From Lederbergia citri (GTDB lineage Bacteria; Bacillota; Bacilli; Bacillales; Bacillaceae_C): 64,000 bases of DNA. The stretch covers positions 251,102-315,101 of the forward strand of contig NZ_JAGYPG010000003.1 in NCBI RefSeq assembly GCF_018343625.1, given 5' to 3'. Position numbers and translations under genes: made by a program. Position 1 is the stretch's first letter. Every line of letters starts with the position of its first letter. This document shows, piece after piece, positions 25,298 to 33,648 of this stretch. Below the pieces are notes generated by a model that saw only the letters and a list, made by a program, of their open reading frames with translations, was not told the origin of the DNA and did not search any database.

Positions 25298-25439
25298 AAA
25301 TAAAACGTTAGTCAATGAAAATGTATCTATTAAAATAGTTCCCTTAAATTTTGAATGTTGTCTTATTCGTAGGATTTTCAAATATGTACGGAGTACCAGG
25401 TTTCTTAAACAAAAGGGCATCACGACCCATCAGGTTAGC

Positions 25440-25545
25440 ATAACTGGCCTCCACCCCTTGGATAGGCATAACGAAGGAATGAGGGCAATAGACCCGTTGA
25501 GACATGGGAGGGAAAGCCTCCAGGGGCGGCGTGGAGATGTACATT
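25440..25545 (+). ncRNA. Candidate bridge/seek RNA region of the IS110 element
   Basis: Downstream of the transposase is a markedly GC-richer stretch that folds on itself. CTCCAC then CCCTTGG (25449-25461) pair with CCAGGGG and, after a CGGC bulge, GTGGAG (25520-25536). Inside is a smaller hairpin, GGAGG/CCTCC at about 25508-25520, which competes with part of the outer stem. IS1111-group elements encode their guide RNA in this position. Exact RNA ends and the guide loops cannot be set from a single copy. Confidence 0.5.
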
Positions 25546-25816
25546 ATATGGTAAAATATGGAGTGAAAGCTGACTCCTTTATTTCACTATGCCTTCACGA
25601 AGCCAAACTTGTCTGGACTCATATCTATTAGCCCACAATACTATTTTAAGGGTTATGAAATCCTGCGAATAAGGGAGCATTCGAGAGATATTCGTATCAA
25701 ACTGAGGGAGTTGAAGAGTATTGTTTAGCATATGTTCAACAATTTTGACCATTTAATGGAACAATATAAGCAGAGAATGGTCAAACTTTTTTATAAAAAT
25801 AATTTAAACTACAGGG

Positions 25817-25858
25817 AAAGACTCCATTTTGATCATTTTTTTTCAAAATGGAGTCTTT
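25817..25858. terminator. Bidirectional hairpin terminator
   Basis: A 16-bp perfect stem, AAAGACTCCATTTTGA (25817-25832) with its complement at 25843-25858, flanked by A and T runs. A weaker hairpin (TTGACCATT near 25746, AATGGTCAA near 25777, T run) lies just upstream. The rest of 25860-26070 shows no gene. Confidence 0.75.
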
Positions 25859-26074
25859 TAATTTATCGTAAAATATGGGCTTGTGAGGTATTTTTAATGA
25901 AACTCTATTAGAAAGTTAAAATTAGCTGGTTTTATTCCAAATCACCATTTCACACTTTCGTCAATCTCTACTTACCTGATTTATCTTGCCTTCTTTTTTT
26001 TCACTTGGCATCGGCCTTTATTAATTTTTTACACGAAAAATGGTGTTAATTTCCTATAGTATAATCAGAAAGTT

Positions 26075-26785
26075 TTATATTGATTGCAACGTAGGTCTGA
26101 TTACAATCTCGTTTACGTTGGCATCATCAGGCTGATTGATTGCATAAGCAATCGCTTGTGAGACAGTGGATGGGGAAAGACTTGGATAATCTGAATACTC
26201 ATCCAACACACCAGTCGCTGTCATTCCTGGTGAGATGATTGTAGACCGAATCTGAGAATCCGTTGATTCTTCTTGACGCAACCCTTCCGAGATTGCGCGG
26301 ACAGCAGACTTACTTGCGCTATATACAGCAGTTGTTGGGATAATCTTATGTCCCACGACTGAGGACATGTTGATAATATGTCCTGATTTCTGTTTCCTCA
26401 TTGTCGGCAATACTGCTGCAATGCCGTAAAGAACTCCCTTGATATTCACATCAATGGTTTGCTCCCATTCGTTCATTTTCAGTTCATGTAATTTAGAATT
26501 CAATTGAACACCAGCATTATTGATAAGAACATCAATTCGCCCAAATTTTTCCAGTGCAAACTGTGCCAGTCTATGCATGTCTTCAGCTGAAGTAACATCT
26601 GTCTGCATATAAACTGCGTTACCACCATCCTGAAGAATGGTGTCCACAATGGTTCTTATCCGATCCTCTCTTCTTGCGGCCAATACAAGTCTTGCTCCAT
26701 GTTGAGCTAAAAACTTGGCAGTGGCTTCTCCAATTCCGCTGGATGCCCCCGTAATAATAATTACTTTAGATTGTATGTTTTCCAC
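26075..26785 (-). CDS. SDR family oxidoreductase
   Basis: A 236-residue classical short-chain dehydrogenase. The NAD(P)-binding TGASSGIG motif is at residues ~13-20, Arg residues after strand 2 (LAARRED) favour NADPH, and NNAG, the catalytic Ser (NMSSVVG) and YSASK follow. The sequence resembles the YdfG/oxidoreductase group acting on hydroxy acids or aldehydes, but substrate is unknown. The start is GTG with GGGGAG upstream. It is divergent from a TetR regulator with a shared 190-bp control region, so the TetR protein probably represses it. Confidence 0.85.
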   Translation of the reverse strand: MENIQSKVIIITGASSGIGEATAKFLAQHGARLVLAARREDRIRTIVDTILQDGGNAVYMQTDVTSAEDMHRLAQFALEKFGRIDVLINNAGVQLNSKLHELKMNEWEQTIDVNIKGVLYGIAAVLPTMRKQKSGHIINMSSVVGHKIIPTTAVYSASKSAVRAISEGLRQEESTDSQIRSTIISPGMTATGVLDEYSDYPSLSPSTVSQAIAYAINQPDDANVNEIVIRPTLQSI

Positions 26786-26841
26786 TTCTATCTCCCCTTA
26801 AATTTATTTTTTGATAGCCTCTCAACAGTTTATTGAACAAA

Positions 26842-26955
26842 TGTTGATTATTTAACTGTTGTTGATTATTATTTTAAAGAGAATATAGATAAATTCAATC
26901 GCTAATATATGTGATTTTGTTTGATATACAACAAACGGATGAATAGTGTTGATTA
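26842..26955. promoter_or_regulatory. SDR/TetR intergenic control region
   Basis: A perfect inverted repeat, TTTGTT (26916-26921), 8-bp spacer, AACAAA (26930-26935), has the size of a TetR operator. In addition TGTTGATTA occurs three times: at 26842-26850, 26860-26868 and 26947-26955; the first two are 18 bp apart. Either set could be the repressor site. Confidence 0.5.
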
Positions 26956-26975
26956 ACGAAGGGAGACATTAACAA

Positions 26976-27536
26976 ATGGAAACCAAAACAGATAGACGAA
27001 TTCTTAGAACGAAGAAAGCCATTAATAGAGCGTTTCTAGAATTGTTTACGGAGAAAGAATTTGATCGAATTACCATTAATGACATTTCTGAACGGGCTGA
27101 TGTGAATCGTGGGACTTTTTATCTTCATTATATTGATAAATATGATTTGTTGGATCAATGCATCGACGACCATTTGAACAGAATGATTCACTCTTGTACC
27201 TTTTCCAAGTTTACAGAGGAAAAGGTGGAGCAGGTTGAAGCAATTGAGGCGCTGAAGTCCTTGTTTGTATATTTTGAAGAGAATTTTCTATTCTTTTCTT
27301 CAATGCTCTCCAATAAAAAAACATCCGCATTTCGAGAACGGATGTTGGAATTCCTTTCGTCTGCTATACAGAAGAAGATTCATCTGCAGGGCATGGAGAA
27401 TGAATTGATTGTACAATTTATGGCCTCAGCCTTTGTTGGAACTGTGGAGAGCTGGATATTAAATCACATGCCACACCCACCTCAATGGATGGCAGAGCAA
27501 ATATGGACATTATTTGAAAGGAATGGTATAAAATAA
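26976..27536 (+). CDS. TetR/AcrR family transcriptional regulator
   Basis: A 186-residue regulator. The N-terminal HTH is complete (TKKAINRAFLELFTEKEFDRITINDISERADVNRGTFYLHYIDKYDLLDQCID), and the C-terminal region matches the TetR_C_8-like ligand domain common in Bacillus. GAAGGGAG precedes the ATG. It is divergent from the SDR gene and is presumably its repressor, releasing DNA when it binds an unknown effector. Confidence 0.88.
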   Translation: METKTDRRILRTKKAINRAFLELFTEKEFDRITINDISERADVNRGTFYLHYIDKYDLLDQCIDDHLNRMIHSCTFSKFTEEKVEQVEAIEALKSLFVYFEENFLFFSSMLSNKKTSAFRERMLEFLSSAIQKKIHLQGMENELIVQFMASAFVGTVESWILNHMPHPPQWMAEQIWTLFERNGIK

Positions 27537-27603
27537 TTTCAGCTGTATTGTTTCGACACCAATAACTATAGTATCACCAAGTCTATGCTTGATAAGAGCA
27601 CCT

Positions 27604-27645
27604 TTTTTTTGTTGAAGCTATTAAGTTAACGAGCAGGATTGTTTA
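27604..27645. repeat. Short dispersed repeat, copy 2
   Basis: The second occurrence of the TTTTTTGTTGAAG(T/C)TATTAAG repeat seen at 23221. It immediately follows a GCACC-T-run and lies between the TetR gene and the NTF2-like gene. Confidence 0.5.
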
Positions 27646-27758
27646 ATAAGAGTTTGGAAATCAAGAAAGAATATGGATATTCGCTACAACATTATGTTAA
27701 ACTCTACTATATATTACCTCATTATTTTGTATTATCAGAAAATTAGGGAGGTTAGAGT

Positions 27759-28196
27759 ATGAATGATGGATTTACAAAGGTTCAGGACGTTATAGAAAAT
27801 TATAAGACAGCCGTTTATGAACAGGATGTTGAGAAGTTTGTAACAGCATACGCTACTAACATTCAAGTTTATGATTGTTGGGAAGACTGGGAGTATAAAG
27901 GTATTTCGAAGTGGAAGGAAGCTGTGAATGGTTGGTTCAACCACTTGAAAGAGGAAGGTGTTCAACTCAAAGTAGAGTTGAATGATTTAGTTGTTGAAGA
28001 AAATGTGGGACTTGCCTTCATATATTGTAATATGTCTTTAATGGCTTACAATGGGTCTGGAGAGAAACTACGCCAGATTACTAATAGATTTACATTTGGA
28101 TTAAAAAAGGAAAATAATTCTTGGAAAATAATACATCAACATTCATCATTACCAATCAGTATGGAAACGGGAAAAGGCATTTTTAACTTAAAGTAA
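27759..28196 (+). CDS. NTF2-like/SnoaL-type protein (DUF4440-like)
   Basis: A 145-residue cone-shaped NTF2-fold protein: helix (FTKVQDVIENYKTAVYEQDVEKFVTAYATNIQVYDCWEDWEYKG) then a curved sheet (VELNDLVVEENVGLAFIYCNMSLMAY..., QITNRFTFGLKKENNSWKIIHQHSSLPI). The C-terminal WKIIHQHSS stretch is typical of the CaMKII-association/SnoaL-like group. Members may be isomerases, dehydratases or ligand binders; no function can be fixed. GGGAGG precedes the ATG. Confidence 0.75.
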   Translation: MNDGFTKVQDVIENYKTAVYEQDVEKFVTAYATNIQVYDCWEDWEYKGISKWKEAVNGWFNHLKEEGVQLKVELNDLVVEENVGLAFIYCNMSLMAYNGSGEKLRQITNRFTFGLKKENNSWKIIHQHSSLPISMETGKGIFNLK

Positions 28197-28237
28197 TAAC
28201 CAGAACTAACTAAAATATAATCATTCCTTAAATTATA

Positions 28238-28330
28238 GGGGTATTCTTTAAATAGAGTATCCCTTTTTCTTCAATAAACGGAAGCAAGAGCAGAAGAACA
28301 GAGCTGTCATTTAGACGGCTTTTTCTTCTA
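28238..28330 (+). terminator. Two successive terminator-like hairpins
   Basis: The first is GGGGTATTC with GAGTATCCC (G-T pairs) followed by five Ts near 28271. The second is AGCTGTC/GACGGCT at about 28303-28321 followed by five Ts. The remainder of 28197-28540 contains no recognisable gene. Confidence 0.55.
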
Positions 28331-28542
28331 GCTTCAAGAAGCGATTAATTTACTTTGATAATAGATTACTTTATATGGTACTTGGATAACGTACAGTCAT
28401 CGTAATGAATTTAAAGGTGGATTGAAAACGTCACTCGATTTAATGAATTTTATTATTCTTTCAGTGAGAAATAAATAATAAACCCCAATTAACCCCCAAA
28501 ACTTCTGTATTATTAAAATAACAACTAAACTGTATCAATATA

Positions 28543-28584
28543 AAAAGCGCCAAATCCTTTGATGCGAAAGGACTTGGTGCTTTT
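28543..28584. terminator. Terminator following tRNA-Pro (bidirectional)
   Basis: Arms AAAAGCGCCAAATCCTTT (28543-28560) and AAAGGACTTGGTGCTTTT (28567-28584) pair with one mismatch and one wobble. It lies 9 nt beyond the tRNA 3' end. Confidence 0.85.
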
Positions 28585-28592
28585 CTGTTATA

Positions 28593-28666
28593 TCGGGATG
28601 ACAGGAATTGAACCTGCGACCCCTAGCACCCCATGCTAGTGCTCTACCAAGCTGAGCTACATCCCG
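28593..28666 (-). tRNA. tRNA-Pro (anticodon GGG)
   Basis: A 74-nt cloverleaf on the minus strand. Acceptor arms CGGGATG and CATCCCG pair fully; the D stem is GCTC/GAGC; the anticodon stem CTAGC/GCTAG closes the loop ATGGGGT with anticodon GGG; the T arm has TTCAATT. The discriminator is A and the CCA end is not encoded. It lies just downstream of the alarmone synthetase gene. A degraded 3' copy is at 22943-22982. Confidence 0.95.
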
Positions 28667-28714
28667 ATAATTTCATTATAGGACGTCACCGTCATATAAA
28701 CAATTTACTAAAAC

Positions 28715-29464
28715 CTATTCATGCCCAATCCTTTTCTGATACTCAGACAAGGCTTTCAAAAGAAAAGCTGGAATATCCCCATTTTCCAGAAAGGCCAGCC
28801 CCGTATCTTCACTATTTTCCTCTTTAATCACAGATACCTCTTTGTGAAGCCATTCCATTTTTCGATCAAGCTCTGCTGCTACGAGAGCGGCATTTCGAAG
28901 TTCATTGGCGAGTCCACCAGGAATTTCTTTATTGTATTTGTAATAAATTTTATGCTCCAAGCTTGCCCAAAAATCCATAGCAATAGTGCGGATTTGAATT
29001 TCTACATATGTATTTTCAGTACGGTCTGACATAAAAATAGGAATTTCCACAATCATATGAAGGCTTTGATATCCATTTGGCTTTGGAGTTTTTATATAAT
29101 CTTTAACCTCAACTACCTTGATATCCCCTTGATTTTGCAGCATTTCACTTAGAACATAAATATCGGAAATAAATGAGCACGTGATCCGTACACCCGCAAT
29201 ATCCCTAATGTTTTCACGGATGGAAGCAAGGGAGAAATCATATCCTTTTCGCTGCACTTTTTTAAAAATGCTTTCGGGTGATTTTATACGTGATTTCACA
29301 TGCTCAATTGGGTTGTAGTCGTGAATGTAGTTGAATTCGTCGGATAAAATATTGATTTTTGTATTAATTTCATCGCAAGCAAATTTATAAGCCATCATGA
29401 AACGGGTGAGTTCTACTCGCATTTCTTTTAAATAATTTAAGTCAAAAAAATGATTATTTTCCAT
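28715..29464 (-). CDS. ywaC: Small alarmone synthetase, YwaC/RelP type
   Basis: A 249-residue RelA/SpoT-type (p)ppGpp synthetase without the hydrolase or regulatory domains. Visible motifs are HNPIEH-like YNPIEHVKSRIKSPESI, DIAGVRITCSFISDIY, VKDYIKTPKPNGYQSLHMIVE and VEIQIRTIAMDFWASLEHKIYYK, the last carrying the catalytic acidic and G-loop elements. It transfers pyrophosphate from ATP to GDP/GTP. The closest match from memory is B. subtilis YwaC (SasA/RelP), which responds to cell-wall stress; this protein is about 40 residues longer at the C-terminus. ATG 29464 is favoured by GAAGGGA upstream. Confidence 0.85.
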   Translation of the reverse strand: MENNHFFDLNYLKEMRVELTRFMMAYKFACDEINTKINILSDEFNYIHDYNPIEHVKSRIKSPESIFKKVQRKGYDFSLASIRENIRDIAGVRITCSFISDIYVLSEMLQNQGDIKVVEVKDYIKTPKPNGYQSLHMIVEIPIFMSDRTENTYVEIQIRTIAMDFWASLEHKIYYKYNKEIPGGLANELRNAALVAAELDRKMEWLHKEVSVIKEENSEDTGLAFLENGDIPAFLLKALSEYQKRIGHE

Positions 29465-29597
29465 ACAAGACAATCCCTTCTTGCTGAAATGCTTTAAAAA
29501 TATCGTACCATATTTAGTTTACTTCTTGCATATTTTAAAAATATATTATATAGTACATTACAACAGTAATGCACTGCGTTAGAGAGGAGGCAACTGT

Positions 29598-29981
29598 GTG
29601 ATATTAAACTCGGACAGTTCTAAACCGATTTACGTGCAAATATCGGAATGGTTGGAAAATGAAATTATTAGCGGAAATTTTAACAGTGATGACAAAGTGT
29701 ACTCACAATATCAGCTTGCCGAGTTGTTCAATATTAATCCAGCTACGGCTGCAAAGGGGTTGAATATACTTGTGGATGAGCAAATTCTTTATAAAAAGCG
29801 TGGACTCGGAATGTTTGTTGCAGAAGGGGCATTGGCGAGAATTTTGGATAAACGAAAAAATGAAACGTTAAAGGAATTGGTTAATGCACTCGTTATAGAA
29901 GCAAAACGGTTGAACGTTTCTGAAGAAGAGTTAATCAAAATGATTCAAGAAACAAGCAGAAAAAGGAGTGAAGAAGAATGA
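29598..29981 (+). CDS. GntR-family regulator, YtrA subfamily
   Basis: A 127-residue regulator. The N-terminal winged helix is PIYVQISEWLENEIISGNFNSDDKVYSQYQLAELFNINPATAAKGLNILVDEQILYKKRGLGMFV, and a short two-helix dimerisation tail follows, diagnostic of the YtrA subfamily. Its GTG start has AGAGGAGG 7 nt upstream. It overlaps the ABC ATPase gene by 4 bp; YtrA regulators normally repress their own ABC operon and are released by cell-wall-active antibiotics or related stress. Confidence 0.88.
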   Translation: MILNSDSSKPIYVQISEWLENEIISGNFNSDDKVYSQYQLAELFNINPATAAKGLNILVDEQILYKKRGLGMFVAEGALARILDKRKNETLKELVNALVIEAKRLNVSEEELIKMIQETSRKRSEEE

Positions 29982-30886
29982 ATGTAATTAATTGTACGGA
30001 TTTAACGAAAACATATGGGCGGCACACCGTACTTGATCATATGTCCTTTACGATTCAAGAAAACAAAATTACAGGCCTTATCGGGCGAAATGGAGCAGGA
30101 AAAACAACTTTATTAAATATTATTTCTGGATTTATTCACGAAACTTCTGGTCATATTGAAGTTTTTTCGGAAGCACCTTTCAATAATTTGTTTGTGTCGG
30201 CAAATAGTATACACATCGATGATCAAATGACATTTCCTCCTTCTATGAATCTAGCGGAAATATTAAAAGAAGCCGAAAGTTTTTATGGAAACTTTAATTC
30301 GGAACTTGCGGATGGGCTTTTTAACTACTTTTCTCTTAATCCAAAACAGCTTCATAATAATCTTTCAAAAGGAATGAAAAGTACGTTTAATATGATTCTC
30401 GGTTTGGCATCGAGGTGCGCGCTTACGATATTTGATGAACCGACTACTGGAATGGACGCGGCGGTTCGCAAAGATTTTTACAGGGCATTGCTAAAAGATT
30501 ACATCGCCTTTCCACGTACGATTATCATTTCTAGCCATCATTTGAATGAAATTGAGGATCTTTTGGAAGATGTACTTCTAATCAAGGACGGAAAAGCCCA
30601 TCTTCATCTACCTATCTCTGAATTAAAAGAGTGGGCGGTAGGGCTTCAAGGAAAAAAATCGACAGTAGCAGGTTGGACACATGGCAGGGAAATCATATAC
30701 AAGCAAGAAAGTGAAAATAGGACATTTACGGTTGTCCGTAATAACTTTAATGAAAGTGACAAGCAAAGTCTAAAACTCGATGATATCGAACTGAAATCTG
30801 TATCTTCGAGCGATGTATGTGTATATTTGACAGGCTCAGATAAAGGGGGAATAGATGATGTCTTTAATCGAATTGAGTCTATCTGA
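29978..30886 (+). CDS. YtrB-like ABC transporter ATP-binding protein
   Basis: A 302-residue ATPase. Walker A is GRNGAGKTT (~36-44), the signature LSKGMKS is degenerate but present, Walker B is LTIFDEPTTGMDA and the switch His is in ISSHHL. Members of the YtrB/E group work with small permeases in cell-wall-antibiotic responses. It is coupled by overlap to the regulator and to the permease gene (29 bp overlap). The C-terminal ~80 residues are an accessory domain of unknown role. Confidence 0.85.
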   Translation: MNVINCTDLTKTYGRHTVLDHMSFTIQENKITGLIGRNGAGKTTLLNIISGFIHETSGHIEVFSEAPFNNLFVSANSIHIDDQMTFPPSMNLAEILKEAESFYGNFNSELADGLFNYFSLNPKQLHNNLSKGMKSTFNMILGLASRCALTIFDEPTTGMDAAVRKDFYRALLKDYIAFPRTIIISSHHLNEIEDLLEDVLLIKDGKAHLHLPISELKEWAVGLQGKKSTVAGWTHGREIIYKQESENRTFTVVRNNFNESDKQSLKLDDIELKSVSSSDVCVYLTGSDKGGIDDVFNRIESI

Positions 30887-31604
30887 TGTGGTGAAAAAAC
30901 AATATAAATTTAAATTAAGAGCCTTTTTTGGCAGTTTTAGCTCCCTTGCTTTTATGCAATTATTGGGTTTGTTATTTTCCCTCGGCGGTTCTGGTGGAAT
31001 GGGGTTTTCGAGTGAACATTATTCCATTCATATTTCGTACTATTCTGCAGAAATGGTTATTGTTTTCACGCTGCTATGGGCCTTCCTAACGGCAATATTG
31101 ATAACAGCAAAAGCGGCAAGATTCGATGATTTTTCATTTGTATCAAATCGAATAAGCAGTAATATTGCTAATGCTTTGTTTCTAGTTACAGCTAGTGTTA
31201 TCGGTGGAACATCGGCCATTTTGTCAGGATATTTACTCAGAGTCATCACATATTTCACTTCTGATGTCCAATACGGTGTTAATAGTGGCCTGCTTGTAGC
31301 GCCAAAGGAATTCTTTCTTGGCATTTCAGCGACTATTTTGTATGTGCTTTTATTTAGCTCAATTGGTTATATGTTCGGTATGCTTGTTCAAATAAATAAA
31401 ATTTTTATTGTGTTACTCCCGTGTCTGATCATTGGATCCTGGATTTTTTTGGGAATTACAAACGAGGGAATGATAAAACCCATATTTGATTTTATTTTTA
31501 GAGAGTCGGTTTTTTCATTGTTCTTTATAAAAATAATTGGCATCTCAGGACTGCTATTTGCGGGAGCTGCGGCATTATCTAACAGAATGGAGGTTAGGAA
31601 ATGA
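30858..31604 (+). CDS. ABC transporter permease (YtrC/D-like)
   Basis: A 248-residue membrane protein with six predicted helices (for example around residues 20-40, 60-85, 110-130, 150-175, 185-205 and 220-240). It is the only clear integral permease of the operon. The ATG at 30855 or 30858 is used, with GGGGGAA upstream inside the ATPase gene. The stop overlaps the next start by 4 bp. Confidence 0.7.
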   Translation: MSLIELSLSDVVKKQYKFKLRAFFGSFSSLAFMQLLGLLFSLGGSGGMGFSSEHYSIHISYYSAEMVIVFTLLWAFLTAILITAKAARFDDFSFVSNRISSNIANALFLVTASVIGGTSAILSGYLLRVITYFTSDVQYGVNSGLLVAPKEFFLGISATILYVLLFSSIGYMFGMLVQINKIFIVLLPCLIIGSWIFLGITNEGMIKPIFDFIFRESVFSLFFIKIIGISGLLFAGAAALSNRMEVRK

Positions 31605-32296
31605 TGAATTTACTAATTTTTGCACCATTCCTTGTTCTTATTATCCTCCTTGTTTGGTTTTTCTTAAGCAGTCGCTCAAAAACCATCTTTAAAAATAAGC
31701 TGGTTACAAAAACTTTTTTATTAACATATGCCATTCTTTTGGTGCTATCTCTTATTGTGTACGAAATGCTCCCTCATGATATCAAGGAACTTCCGATGGC
31801 CAAAGTGGATAATTTAGATAAATTAGATACTGCTGTTTTTCATGGGAGAATTAATGAAATTGACCCTTCCCTCATTCGTGAAGAGTGGAAATTTGATTAT
31901 AGTGGTAAAGAGCTGCTAATTCGTCAAGTGGAAGGTTACTTTGATGGCATGATTATAGTAGATAGAAAACCCGAAAATGATGGATTAATAGAAGTGAAAT
32001 ATATAGCTACGAGTAACTTAGATGGATTCGATATAACAGATGAGATGAAGCCATTAAATGCCGAACTTCAAAATAATAACTTAAATCTAAGTTTTAAATT
32101 TAGACAAAGAGAAATTAGTTTCACAACGTATAAAAAGGAATTTGTGATTAACCAGTTTACAGGAAGAAAAGACAATGATTTTGGTTCATCGGGTTCATTT
32201 GGGGAAGCTAGGTACGTATTTTTAAAAATTCCAAAGGACCTTAAAATCGTAGAAGATGAGAATATTTGGGTCAATTATACAGATGAAGTGCAATAG
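31601..32296 (+). CDS. Membrane-anchored protein of the YtrA-like ABC operon
   Basis: A 231-residue protein with two N-terminal membrane helices (about 5-25 and 38-58) followed by a soluble, beta-rich extracytoplasmic domain of about 170 residues. I do not recognise a named domain. The tight coupling to the permease (ATGA overlap) makes it a probable extracellular partner or accessory of the transporter. Confidence 0.65.
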   Translation: MMNLLIFAPFLVLIILLVWFFLSSRSKTIFKNKLVTKTFLLTYAILLVLSLIVYEMLPHDIKELPMAKVDNLDKLDTAVFHGRINEIDPSLIREEWKFDYSGKELLIRQVEGYFDGMIIVDRKPENDGLIEVKYIATSNLDGFDITDEMKPLNAELQNNNLNLSFKFRQREISFTTYKKEFVINQFTGRKDNDFGSSGSFGEARYVFLKIPKDLKIVEDENIWVNYTDEVQ

Positions 32297-32338
32297 AACG
32301 GTTGAAGGATAGTACTTACCAACAGGGGTGAAATCGTT

Positions 32339-32893
32339 TTGAAAAGTATAAAATTAGCCATACCATTAATTGCTTTAATCATTGTTTTTCTTTTAGGAAA
32401 TTGGTTTTACCCATATTCTTGGATAAGTATTAATAAGGCTTACTCTTATAACCAAGACAATGTATCAGGGAGGGAATTCCTTGAAAAATATCAACGTGGT
32501 AAGGAGTTTATAAAGGAACAAGAGACTGATAAAGTGTCACTTGCAGTCAAGGATTTCTATAACACGATTGATGATTCATTTATTGTATAATTGGGGAAAC
32601 AATCAATCACTAAGCAAGAATTATCTTCACTTGAACGAGTTTTAAAGAAAAACAGAAAATCATTTACGAAATTATTAGCATACGGTAATGTTGAATTGAC
32701 AGCAGAATCTAGGCAAGATTTATTAAAAGTGATTGATACAATCGAAAACACTGAGAACTGGATCGAAGACATACAACATCAACTTTTTGATAGGAAGACT
32801 TTGAGAAGGTCGCTTCGCAACACGCTCGTTACCTTAGTATTCGCAAGCGAGTTAACGGATGATTTTTACCATCAATATGTAGAGTCAAAATAA
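32339..32893 (+). pseudogene. Small membrane protein interrupted by an in-frame stop
   Basis: A TTG start at 32339 (AGGGGTGA upstream) opens an 83-codon frame with one N-terminal helix (residues 6-27). It stops at TAA 32588-32590, and the very same frame continues for 100 more codons (KQSITKQELSSLERVLKKNRKSF...) to 32893. The second half has no ribosome site. The simplest reading is one ~184-residue extracytoplasmic protein broken by a nonsense mutation; stop readthrough or two separate products are alternatives. It would be the last cistron of the ABC operon. Confidence 0.65.
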
Positions 32894-32913
32894 AATACTA
32901 GGATGTGGATGTA

Positions 32914-33648
32914 ATGCAAAATCTAGTTGTCATCATTACAGGCGCTGCAAATGGAATAGGCAAGGGAATTGCAAAAGCATATGTTGACCAAGGGGCGAGA
33001 GTGGTACTTGCGGATGTGGATGTAGAAAGTGGGAAAAATGTTGCAGCTGAAATAGGAACGAATGCTTTATTTATCAAAACCGATGTCCGAGAAAATAATG
33101 ATATCATCAACTTAATGAAGCAAACTATGGAGTCTTTTGGAAGAATCAATATTTTTATTAATAATGCTGGTAAAGGTGCATTTCTTTCACCATATGACTT
33201 GAAGATTGAAGAATGGGACGATGTGATCAACACAAATTTGCGAAGTGTATTTTTATGTTCCCGTGAAGCGGCAAAATATATGAGGGGAAATGAAAATGGC
33301 GGAGCGATTGTCAATATAGCCTCTACCCGAGCGCTGATGTCTGAGCCAAATTCTGAGGCTTACGCTGCTTCAAAGGGAGGCATTGTTGCCTTGACCCATG
33401 CGCTAGCTGCCTCATTCGCCGAGGATCGGATTACTGTAAATGCCATCTCCCCAGGCTGGATTGAAACAGGAGATTATGCAGTTTTACGAGAAATCGATCA
33501 TACACAACATTTTTCAGGACGTGTGGGGAAACCTGAAGATATTGCAAGAGCATGCCTTTATTTAACAAATCCTGAGAATGATTTTGTAACGGGAATTAAC
33601 CTGGTCGTGGATGGTGGAATGACGAGAAAAATGATGTATGTAGAATAA
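32914..33648 (+). CDS. SDR family oxidoreductase
   Basis: A 244-residue short-chain dehydrogenase: TGAANGIG cofactor loop (residues ~9-16), Asp in VVLADVD favouring NAD(H), NNAG, catalytic Ser in NIASTRA, YAASK and the closing GGMTR of glucose-dehydrogenase-like members. Substrate unknown. AGGATGTG precedes ATG 32914. It is 20 bp after the broken small-protein gene and may be read with the ABC operon. A hairpin spans its stop and the next ribosome site. Confidence 0.85.
   Translation: MQNLVVIITGAANGIGKGIAKAYVDQGARVVLADVDVESGKNVAAEIGTNALFIKTDVRENNDIINLMKQTMESFGRINIFINNAGKGAFLSPYDLKIEEWDDVINTNLRSVFLCSREAAKYMRGNENGGAIVNIASTRALMSEPNSEAYAASKGGIVALTHALAASFAEDRITVNAISPGWIETGDYAVLREIDHTQHFSGRVGKPEDIARACLYLTNPENDFVTGINLVVDGGMTRKMMYVE

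Larger units (their letters stand above)
23960..25640 (+). mobile_element. IS110-family insertion sequence (ends approximate)
   Basis: The element carries one transposase gene and about 330 bp of non-coding sequence behind it. IS110-family elements lack ordinary terminal repeats and do not always duplicate their target, so exact ends cannot be set from one copy. A short imperfect inverted pair, GAGTCCA at 23982-23988 (with AGATA at 23971) and TGGACTC at 25614-25620 (followed by ATATCT), may mark subterminal repeats as in the IS1111 group. The long 3' non-coding tail also fits that group. Confidence 0.55.

Noticed and set aside
25344..25544. Minus-strand open frame in the IS110 tail
   Set aside because: Its composition follows the GC-rich structured region and it lacks start signals. 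RNA structure explains the region better.
29978..30886. Degenerate, non-functional ATPase because of the LSKGMKS signature
   Set aside because: Walker A, Walker B and the switch histidine are all intact, and the altered signature is common in YtrB-type ATPases.
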